Positions 58,064 through 64,000 of a stretch of 64,000 nt of DNA are shown here, one piece after another. How positions within the stretch are numbered: position 1 is the first letter of the stretch; each line of letters opens with the position of its first letter. Under the pieces are notes generated by a model. It did no database searches. It saw only the letters and a list, made by a program, of their open reading frames with translations, and had not been told where the DNA came from. The stretch comes from Lawsonella sp012842085 (lineage in GTDB: Bacteria; Actinomycetota; Actinomycetes; Mycobacteriales; Mycobacteriaceae). The stretch lies in NCBI GenBank assembly GCA_036749735.1, contig DAINXV010000002.1:1-64000 (forward strand), written 5' to 3'. The translations under genes were made by a program, and so were the position numbers.

Positions 58064-59239
58064 CTACATCAGCGATTCGTACAGTTCACAGGTCTGACGG
58101 GCAATTTCCTCCCATGAGAAGTTGTTGACTGCCCGCTCTCGGCCTGCATCACCATAGGCTTTCGCCTTCTCCGGATCAGCCACAATATCGTTCACGGCCT
58201 CCGCAAGATCATGTTCGAAGGAGAGCGGATCAGACTCCTCGTAGTGCACTAGCGTTCCGGTGAAGTCGTTCACCACAACCTCTGGAATACCGCCCACATC
58301 GGAGGCCACCACCGCAGTGTTGCATGCCATGGCTTCCAAGTTCACAATGCCCAGTGGTTCATAAACTGACGGACACACAAATACGGATGCGGCACTCAGC
58401 ACTTCCACAACCTGGTGGTGGGGGAGCATATCCTGCGCCCAGAACACTCCCTCGCGCTTTTCTTGCAGCTCCCTGACGGCAGCCTCCGTCTCGGCTTTTA
58501 TTTCTGGGGTGTCTGGGGCGCCGGCACACAGCACAAGCTGTATCTCCGGGTCGAAGTCATGTGCGGCTGCCAATAGGTGTTTAACACCCTTTTGGCGGGT
58601 AATACGACCCACAAATGCGGCAATGGGAGCATCTTTGCGAACACCCAGTTTGGTCAGCAAAGAATCTTCACCGGCGTCTTCAAAAGTGGGTGACGGTTGC
58701 CAAGCTTGGGTGTCGATTCCGTTCAAGATGACGTGAACCTTCTCGGGATCGACGCGCGGGTAGGTGCGCAAAATCTCTTCCCGCATCTTCGAACTCACAC
58801 CAATAACGGCATCAGCGTTTTCGATAGCGTTCTTTTCAGACCAGGAGGAAATGCGATATCCGCCGCCCAGCTGTTCTTCCTTCCATGGGCGGGAGGGTTC
58901 CAGAGAATGCGCCGTAACAACATGCGGAATCTTGTTGAGCTGTGATGTTAGGTGCCCTGCGAAGCCGGTATACCAGGTGTGGGTGTGGACGACGTCGGGC
59001 ATGGATGCCGCAGCGCTATTTGCCATTCGCAACTGGGTGGAGAGCATTTGGATGGATTGGTTCGCATCCGCAAGCTCCGGATCCGGTCCATAGACTTTGG
59101 CGGTTTCTCTCGGCACCCCCATGCAATGGACATCAACTGCCGCGAATTTCCTCAAATTCTTGGCTAGTTCGGTGACGTGCACACCAGCACCACCATAAAC
59201 TTCGGGCGGGAATTCTCTTGTCATTAAAGCCACTCGCAT
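58064..59239 (-). CDS. glgM: Glycogen synthase, GlgM type (GT4)
   Basis: This is the actinobacterial glycogen synthase annotated GlgA in many genomes; in M. tuberculosis the homologue (Rv1212c) makes maltose-1-phosphate from ADP-glucose and glucose-1-phosphate for the GlgE pathway. It is a GT-B protein of family GT4: N-terminal PPEVYGGAGVHV (donor/acceptor loop), and C-terminal CPSVYEPLGIVNLEAM with the conserved glutamates. The 391 residues match GlgM. ATG at 59239 has no ribosome-binding site; TACCGT is seven bases upstream. glgC, which makes ADP-glucose, is divergent. Confidence 0.93.
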   Translation of the reverse strand: MRVALMTREFPPEVYGGAGVHVTELAKNLRKFAAVDVHCMGVPRETAKVYGPDPELADANQSIQMLSTQLRMANSAAASMPDVVHTHTWYTGFAGHLTSQLNKIPHVVTAHSLEPSRPWKEEQLGGGYRISSWSEKNAIENADAVIGVSSKMREEILRTYPRVDPEKVHVILNGIDTQAWQPSPTFEDAGEDSLLTKLGVRKDAPIAAFVGRITRQKGVKHLLAAAHDFDPEIQLVLCAGAPDTPEIKAETEAAVRELQEKREGVFWAQDMLPHHQVVEVLSAASVFVCPSVYEPLGIVNLEAMACNTAVVASDVGGIPEVVVNDFTGTLVHYEESDPLSFEHDLAEAVNDIVADPEKAKAYGDAGRERAVNNFSWEEIARQTCELYESLM

Positions 59240-59246
59240 AGTTAAA

Positions 59247-59252
59247 ACGGTA
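59247..59252 (-). promoter_or_regulatory. Predicted -10 element of glgM (leaderless)
   Basis: TACCGT on the minus strand is seven bases before the ATG at 59239. Confidence 0.45.
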
Positions 59253-59466
59253 GTCGATGAGTGACACTTAGGCGACCGAGATGAAGCATGTCAGTAGAGA
59301 ATCTTTAATATGTTTCCACGGTTGTCATTGGGTTGATATTTGAGCTGGATTTCTCGCGTATTAACACAATATGTGTACCAGTTTTCTAAGAAGTGGGAAG
59401 TTGTTGGCTTCTAGCTAAATAACTGGCAACTGGAGAAAAATCATTACATTAGCGGTAATTCTCATA

Positions 59467-59472
59467 TACGTT
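59467..59472 (+). promoter_or_regulatory. Predicted -10 element of glgC (leaderless)
   Basis: TACGTT is seven bases before GTG at 59480 and no ribosome-binding site is present. TATACG (59465-59470) is a second possibility. The 240-base glgM-glgC gap is A/T-rich; I found no known operator in it. Confidence 0.4.
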
Positions 59473-59479
59473 TAAATAT

Positions 59480-60718
59480 GTGATTGAGCAGCCCCATGTC
59501 TTATGTATTGTCCTTGCAGGTGGAGAAGGCAAACGCCTTTATCCTTTGACCGCTGACCGTGCGAAGCCGGCAGTACCCTTCGGAGGTAACTACCGCCTTA
59601 TTGACTTCGTGCTGTCTAACCTCGTTAATGCCGGCTATGACCGTATCTGTGTGCTGACCCAGTACAAATCGCATTCACTGGACCGGCACATCGCCCAAAC
59701 GTGGCGGATGACGGGCATCACCGGTGGCTATATTGCCCCAGTGCCAGCCCAGCAGCGTCTGGGACCACGCTGGTACACCGGTTCTGCAGATGCGATCGCA
59801 CAGTCTCTCAACCTCATCTACGATGAGCAACCGGACTACATCATCGTTTTCGGTGCAGACCATGTTTACCGCATGGATCCCCAACAAATGGTGGATGCCC
59901 ACATCAAATCCGGTGCAGGCGTGACGGTAGCCGGCATCCGTGTCCCGCGCAGTGATGCTACTGCCTTCGGCTGTATCGAATCCGACGACGACAACAAGAT
60001 CACGGAATTCTTGGAGAAACCCGCAGATCCTCCGTCAACCCCGGACGACCCCGACATGACCTTCGCGTCCATGGGTAACTACGTCTTTAGCACCGACGTA
60101 TTGCTTGATGCGATTCATGAAGACGCCAAAAATGATGACTCCGACCACGACATGGGGGGAGACATCATCCCTGCACTGGTGGAGGAGGGCAAGGCATACG
60201 TCTATGACTTCTCCCAAAACAGTGTGCCCGGCGAGACCCCCCGAGATAAGGCCTACTGGCGAGACGTCGGCACCATTGATGCCTTCTACGAAGCTCATAT
60301 GGACTTGGTTTCGGTCTACCCGATCTTCAACCTGTACAACCAGAAATGGCCGATTCGCTGTGCCCGCGAAAGCCTAGCACCTGCCAAATTCGTTAACGGC
60401 GGCATTGCTCAGGAATCTATTGTGGGTGCCGGCAGCATCATCTCGGAGGCGACTGTACGCAACTCAGTGCTGTGTACTAACGTCCGGGTTGATGAAGGCG
60501 CCATGGTTGATGGCGCAGTTCTGATGCCAGGCGTGCACGTTGGTAAAGGCGCAGTCGTTAAACACTGCATTCTGGACAAGAACGTGGAAGTTGCGCCGGG
60601 CGAGACCATTGGTGTTGACCCCGAGGCAGACGCGGAACGTTTCGATGTTTCGGCAGGCGGAGTTGTGACAGTGGGTAAGAACGAAGTTGTTGGTTCGCTA
60701 CCCGCCGAAGACGACTAA
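59480..60718 (+). CDS. glgC: Glucose-1-phosphate adenylyltransferase
   Basis: GlgC makes ADP-glucose, the donor for glycogen and maltose-1-phosphate synthesis, and is usually the regulated step. The N-terminus LAGGEGKRLYPLTADRAKPA (12-31) binds ATP and effectors, and the C-terminal beta helix has hexapeptide repeats from about residue 300. The 412 residues match the mycobacterial enzyme (404). GTG at 59480 gives the family N-terminus (PHVLCIVLAGGEG). It converges on the O-methyltransferase-like gene with 13 bases between. Confidence 0.96.
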   Translation: MIEQPHVLCIVLAGGEGKRLYPLTADRAKPAVPFGGNYRLIDFVLSNLVNAGYDRICVLTQYKSHSLDRHIAQTWRMTGITGGYIAPVPAQQRLGPRWYTGSADAIAQSLNLIYDEQPDYIIVFGADHVYRMDPQQMVDAHIKSGAGVTVAGIRVPRSDATAFGCIESDDDNKITEFLEKPADPPSTPDDPDMTFASMGNYVFSTDVLLDAIHEDAKNDDSDHDMGGDIIPALVEEGKAYVYDFSQNSVPGETPRDKAYWRDVGTIDAFYEAHMDLVSVYPIFNLYNQKWPIRCARESLAPAKFVNGGIAQESIVGAGSIISEATVRNSVLCTNVRVDEGAMVDGAVLMPGVHVGKGAVVKHCILDKNVEVAPGETIGVDPEADAERFDVSAGGVVTVGKNEVVGSLPAEDD

Positions 60719-60731
60719 AAGATAAGCAGAT

Positions 60732-61373
60732 TTAGTTTCGTATCGCGATCGTCATTCCCATATCAATGGGAAGGCGGTAGGCGGTGAAATCGGTTGACTC
60801 TGCGAGCATGTCGGCAAGCGTAGCAGCAGTGATTGCTGCGTCGTCTGCTGCGCTCTGTGCTTCCGATGGGTCCTTCAGTTCTAAAAAGTTGCCGTCTGCC
60901 AGAGAGTTCGGGAGGACAAGTAGTCCGCCCTTCCGCAACAGTCGAGCGGATTCTTCCACGAAGATCCCGATCTTGTCGTACATGTCTTCGACAAGCACCA
61001 GATCGTAAGAATCATCCGCGAGACGCCCAAAGACTTCCAGAGGGAGACCAGTGATGGGACGCAACTGCACACCAGAGGGTTGTTCCTCTTTGAAGGTAAC
61101 GCGCGCATGCTCGACGATCTCGGGTTGGGCGTTGATGAGGGTGACGACGCCCCCTTCCGATACGCCCGAGCCGATTGCAAGGCTCGCCACCGCTGCTGAA
61201 TCCGATATGACGACAGCGTTGGAAACCTGCGCCAACGATGTCACCATGGTCACGAGATTGGCGGCGATGGCCGAAAGTGGGGTTAAGTCATTATGGAGAG
61301 CGGTATCGCGAGCTGCGACCAGCCCGGGACTTTCTTCCAGTTGAGAAACGATTGCAGCATTTAACTCAGTCAC
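60732..61373 (-). CDS. O-methyltransferase-like protein
   Basis: By position (between glgC and sigE) and length (213 residues) this corresponds to Rv1220c, annotated as O-methyltransferase. The Rossmann-like pattern is visible: a strand with AVVISDSAAVASLAIGSG, then GGVVTLINAQPEIVEHAR, then YDLVLVEDMYDK, GGLLVLPN. The normal glycine-rich SAM loop is poorly conserved, so activity is uncertain. GTG at 61373 is preferred because TATTGT lies seven bases upstream; an upstream ATG at 61418 would add a hydrophobic stretch. It is divergent from sigE. Confidence 0.78.
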   Translation of the reverse strand: MTELNAAIVSQLEESPGLVAARDTALHNDLTPLSAIAANLVTMVTSLAQVSNAVVISDSAAVASLAIGSGVSEGGVVTLINAQPEIVEHARVTFKEEQPSGVQLRPITGLPLEVFGRLADDSYDLVLVEDMYDKIGIFVEESARLLRKGGLLVLPNSLADGNFLELKDPSEAQSAADDAAITAATLADMLAESTDFTAYRLPIDMGMTIAIRN

Positions 61374-61380
61374 GATTATA

Positions 61381-61386
61381 ACAATA
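61381..61386 (-). promoter_or_regulatory. Predicted -10 element of the O-methyltransferase-like gene
   Basis: TATTGT on the minus strand is seven bases before GTG at 61373. TATAAT lies even closer, too near to act with this start codon. Confidence 0.4.
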
Positions 61387-61464
61387 ACTGGAAGTTGTGA
61401 AATCCCTGTTAGATACACGTCTTTAGAGCTAATTGGCTACTAAAAAACCCAGGTAGAAGAGGTT

Positions 61465-61499
61465 TTGAAAAGAATTTCAAGAAAAAGTTGTGATTCACA
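61465..61499. other. Two small dyads upstream of sigE
   Basis: TTGAAA-N4-TTTCAA (61465-61480) and TGTGATTCACA (61489-61499) lie in the divergent gap between the O-methyltransferase-like gene and sigE; TTCACAG recurs 12 bases after its first copy. GGAAC at 61537 resembles an extracytoplasmic-function -35 element, but I do not see a matching -10. Confidence 0.35.
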
Positions 61500-61594
61500 G
61501 TCTGTTCACAGTTTAATTCCAGCGCAATTCAACCACGGAACGAGACACTGTAAACATCAAATCGGCAAGAGTACCACCACTGGGAGGTCATCGG

Positions 61595-62185
61595 ATGATT
61601 AATCCGCTGCGAAAGAGGTCAAAAGACCAGTCTTCAGCGCAGTCTTCTGATGCCAAGATTAATGACGAACCAGACCTAAGCTCCTGGGACGCCATCGTGC
61701 GTGACTACTCAGACTCCGTATATCGGCTTGCCTACCGTCTTACCGGTAACCCGCAAGATGCGGAAGACCTCACTCAGGAAACTTTTATTCGAGTATTTCG
61801 ATCCTTGGACCGGTTTAAACCAGGTTCCTTTAAAGCCTGGATCAACCGCATCACCACAAACATCTTTTTGGACAATGTGCGCCGAGCCAACCTGATTCGG
61901 ATGGAGGCGCTCCCAGAAGACACCGATCGCGTCCCCAGCGACAGTCCCGCTCCTGCAGCACTCTATGATGCCCAACTACTCCATCCCGAACTGCAAAAAG
62001 CGTTAGATAATCTGAGCCCCGAATACCGCGTTGCCGTTGTTTTACGCGATATTGAAGGCCTTACCTACGAAGAAATATCGGATGTCCTGAACGTGAAAGT
62101 GGGTACTGTTCGATCCCGCATTCATCGTGGGCGGCAACAGATTCGAGCAGCACTTAATGATCGTCCACCAGTTTTTGCGGAATGA
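61595..62185 (+). CDS. sigE: ECF RNA polymerase sigma factor SigE
   Basis: This extracytoplasmic-function sigma factor directs the envelope-stress response. Region 2 (about 38-105) includes RLTGNPQDAEDLTQETFIRVF-type sequence (split at 56) and FKAWINRITTNIFLDN; region 4 (about 125-185) includes LSPEYRVAVVLRDIEGLTYEE and VRSRIHRGRQQ. The 196 residues are standard. ATG at 61595 follows GGGAGG. The following gene encodes a zinc-type anti-sigma factor and then tatB, the same order as in mycobacteria minus htrA. Confidence 0.94.
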   Translation: MINPLRKRSKDQSSAQSSDAKINDEPDLSSWDAIVRDYSDSVYRLAYRLTGNPQDAEDLTQETFIRVFRSLDRFKPGSFKAWINRITTNIFLDNVRRANLIRMEALPEDTDRVPSDSPAPAALYDAQLLHPELQKALDNLSPEYRVAVVLRDIEGLTYEEISDVLNVKVGTVRSRIHRGRQQIRAALNDRPPVFAE

Positions 62186-62264
62186 TCCCTGCGCATAAAT
62201 ACAAATCCTGGCACTATAGAAGTACGGAGATTGAGGTTTTGTAGTGCTCAGGGAGGTTCTTGCG

Positions 62265-62738
62265 GTGTCGTCACAGTCGCAAGCTGGAAATCCTTTGATG
62301 GATCCAGATTTTTTCTCTACTGACCACCTATCTGCGGACGCCGTAGTGGCTTTCGTAGATGATGCTTTGCCCCGTCACGTTCGGATCCGGGTGGAGCGCC
62401 ACATTACGGAATGCCCGGAATGTTGCGCACTCGTTAATGCCCAACGGGAAATTCGAGAAACCATCCAATCAGCCGAAACGATTGGCACTCCGGGAAGCTT
62501 GCGGGAAAAGTTAGCCCGCATCCCCAATGAGACTGCATTACTGGAGAAAATTATTGCTGAAGAGGGGGAAGAGGCAGCCCTCCGCTACGCACAAGAACAC
62601 AATCTATCCGTCACGAGCTATCTTTTTGATGAGCCCTCCCCAATACGTTCAGAGATACAAATGTTTGTGGTACGTTTTCGTCGTACGACACGCGGCTTCT
62701 TGCACAAGTGGCTGGAACTGTGGCGTCGCGGAATGTAG
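62265..62738 (+). CDS. Anti-sigma factor (zinc-binding ZAS type), RseA/CseE-like
   Basis: The protein should bind and silence SigE until stress releases it. The ZAS motif H-x3-C-x2-C is visible as His46, Cys50 and Cys53 (RHITECPECC), with a further His38. There is no membrane helix, so, as for mycobacterial RseA, it would be cytosolic. GTG at 62265 is chosen because AGGGAGG lies eight bases before it; a GTG at 62244 has no such site. This gives 157 residues. It lies 79 bases after sigE and is followed by tatB. Confidence 0.88.
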   Translation: MSSQSQAGNPLMDPDFFSTDHLSADAVVAFVDDALPRHVRIRVERHITECPECCALVNAQREIRETIQSAETIGTPGSLREKLARIPNETALLEKIIAEEGEEAALRYAQEHNLSVTSYLFDEPSPIRSEIQMFVVRFRRTTRGFLHKWLELWRRGM

Positions 62739-62765
62739 ACAGTGAGTGTAGGAATTTAGGCCGTC

Positions 62766-63374
62766 ATGTTTAGCAATATTGGCTGGGGTGAAATACTCGT
62801 ACTGCTGGTGATCGCAGTGGTACTGCTCGGCCCCGAACGTTTGCCCGACGCTGCGGAAGCTTTCGCAAAAGGGATTCGCAAATTCCGCAACTGGATAAAC
62901 GACGCACAAGACCAGTTCAAAGACACCGTTGACGAAGACTTCGGGGAGGACATTAAAGCCCTCCAAAAACCAGTCAAAGAAATTACCAAGATTCGGACCA
63001 TGGGGCCGAAGGCCGCGGCAGTACACTACCTGCTTGACGATGATGAATCTTTGCTGGATGTGGACCTTGGGTTGGAAGACGTCAAACTCGACCTCAATGA
63101 ACTCACTGGACTCAATGAGCTCGACGAGAGTGGTTTTGCAGGGATGGAGAGCGCTGAGCAGGTTTCTGCGGCCAGCGCGGTACTAGGCACCGACTCCGTC
63201 ACCGAATACAAGAAGATGACCCATATTGAAAGCGCAGTTGCTACCGACACCAGCGCCGGCCCTAGTGCCGATACGAAAACGCCCCCTCCGGCTCCCGATT
63301 CCCCCATCACCGTAGGTGACTCTTGGGAAGAAGGATCCGAAGAGGACGTTGAAATTTCGTTTGACGAGGATTAA
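62766..63374 (+). CDS. tatB: Twin-arginine translocase subunit TatB
   Basis: TatB forms the receptor complex with TatC for folded proteins with twin-arginine signals. The N-terminal helix (about 5-21, GWGEILVLLVIAVVLLGP) is followed by the Gly-Pro hinge GPERLPDAA and an amphipathic helix (about 27-65). The remaining part to residue 202 is acidic, Asp/Glu-rich and probably disordered. The length exceeds that of TatA, and the place after the anti-sigma factor gene supports TatB. ATG at 62766. htrA, which lies between rseA and tatB in mycobacteria, is absent here. Confidence 0.92.
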   Translation: MFSNIGWGEILVLLVIAVVLLGPERLPDAAEAFAKGIRKFRNWINDAQDQFKDTVDEDFGEDIKALQKPVKEITKIRTMGPKAAAVHYLLDDDESLLDVDLGLEDVKLDLNELTGLNELDESGFAGMESAEQVSAASAVLGTDSVTEYKKMTHIESAVATDTSAGPSADTKTPPPAPDSPITVGDSWEEGSEEDVEISFDED

Positions 63375-63379
63375 ACCGA

Positions 63380-64000
63380 CTAGTCTACGTTCAGGCCAAG
63401 CGGCTTTCCGACCAGACTCTCTTTCTGCTCGATGAGGCTATCGGCAATTTCGTTGAAAGTCTTGGCTGCAGGACTATCGGGGTGGGCGGTGACGATCGGT
63501 TTGCCTTCATCGCCGCCTTCGCGAAGACGCACATCCATCGGCACCTGGCCCAAGACACCAATGTGGTAGCCCAACGCACGAGTGAGATCCATAGCTACGG
63601 ACAGCCCACCGCCGGAGCCAAACATTTCCACTTTGGAGCCGTCTGGCATATCCATCCAGGACATGTTTTCGATGACACCAGCAACCTTCTGCTTGGTTTG
63701 CACTGCCATCATGCCTGCGCGTTCTGCAACCTCGGCTGCCGCTGCCTGCGGAGTAGTGACAATCAGAAGCTCCGACTCGGGAAGCAGCTGCGGGATGGAG
63801 AGGGCAATATCACCTGTTCCCGGAGGGAGATCAAGGAGCAGATAATCCAGATCTCCCCAGTACACATCCGTCAAGAACTGCTGCAGTGCCCGGTGGAGCA
63901 ACGGTCCACGCCACACTACCGGGGCATTACCAGCGGTGAATTGTTTAATGGAGATCACCTTCACGCCGTGTGCCTGCGGCGGCATGATCATATCTTCGAC
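63380..64000 (-). CDS. mrp: Mrp/ApbC-type iron-sulphur carrier ATPase, N-terminus beyond the window
   Basis: The visible 207 residues are the C-terminal part of an Mrp/NBP35 P-loop ATPase that carries or assembles iron-sulphur clusters. DYLLLDLPPGTGDIALS is the Walker B/switch region and GVIENMSWMDMPDG follows. The frame remains open at the window edge (VEDMIMPPQ reads through), so the start and Walker A lie outside. The CxxC seen in many bacterial ApbC proteins after ENMS is not present, as I recall for actinobacterial Mrp. It converges on tatB with five bases between. Confidence 0.9.
   Translation of the reverse strand, partial: VEDMIMPPQAHGVKVISIKQFTAGNAPVVWRGPLLHRALQQFLTDVYWGDLDYLLLDLPPGTGDIALSIPQLLPESELLIVTTPQAAAAEVAERAGMMAVQTKQKVAGVIENMSWMDMPDGSKVEMFGSGGGLSVAMDLTRALGYHIGVLGQVPMDVRLREGGDEGKPIVTAHPDSPAAKTFNEIADSLIEQKESLVGKPLGLNVD

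Overview
The window looks like chromosomal core DNA from an actinobacterium of the mycolic-acid group (Mycobacteriales/Corynebacteriales). The evidence is the mycothiol genes (mshB, mca), an LpqW-like lipoprotein, glucosyl-3-phosphoglycerate synthase, a GlgM-type glycogen synthase, a short-chain Z-prenyl diphosphate synthase and the sigE / anti-sigma / tatB / mrp cluster. From memory, much of the gene order matches Mycobacterium tuberculosis from glmU to mrp with many genes lost, which suggests a reduced genome. Pyruvate formate-lyase with its activase, and an oxygen-sensitive class I fumarase beside a class II fumarase, point to anaerobic or microaerobic growth. A Lawsonella-like host would fit, but I cannot prove it here. 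I recognise no insertion sequence, prophage, CRISPR array or rRNA.

Layout. 0-5.5 kb: prs and glmU (minus), cysK and cysE (plus), tRNA-Gln, rmlA (minus). 5.5-14.8 kb: mfd, mazG, a lytic transglycosylase, eno, ftsB/divIC, DUF501, ppx and tRNA-Leu, all plus. 14.9-24.6 kb: a Bax-inhibitor-like membrane protein, an OatA-like acyltransferase, greA, mca, Z-prenyl synthase, coaA, glyA, a LysR-effector-domain protein and glpX. 25-35.6 kb: a lipase-like hydrolase, xseAB, ispH, a DUF6542 membrane protein, rmuC, an AI-2E exporter, and two neighbouring sodium-symporter genes with a 39-residue small subunit. 35.7-47.4 kb: ychF, mscL, a sirtuin, hsp20, then an anaerobic-carbon block (pflB, pflA, fumA, fumC, putP). 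47.5-64 kb: typA, lpqW, mshB, 7Fe ferredoxin, an amino-acid permease, dapD, a LOG protein, gpgS, a DivIVA-domain protein, DUF3117, glgM, glgC, an O-methyltransferase-like protein, sigE, its anti-sigma factor, tatB and the C-terminal part of mrp.

How the genes fit together. CysE and CysK make cysteine, a precursor of mycothiol, which MshB helps build and Mca uses for detoxification. GlmU, RmlA, the Z-prenyl synthase, LpqW and the acyltransferase serve the envelope. GlgC and GlgM make maltose-1-phosphate and glycogen, and GpgS starts methylglucose lipopolysaccharide. PflB/PflA, FumA/FumC and GlpX form a central-carbon set with apparent oxygen and iron control.

Main observations beyond routine annotation. 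(1) Thirteen gene starts without a useful ribosome-binding site have TANNNT exactly 6-7 bases before the start codon, indicating many leaderless mRNAs; at rmlA/mfd two such promoters overlap. (2) A perfect 14-bp inverted repeat puts the rmuC start codon in its loop. (3) A DtxR/IdeR-like iron box lies before iron-independent fumC, next to iron-sulphur fumA. (4) Two HAIR-like boxes lie before hsp20. (5) CRP/GlxR-type boxes lie before eno and pflB. (6) A tRNA-Leu(UAA) has a short, class I variable loop. (7) Both tRNA genes have a hairpin abutting the mature 5' end.
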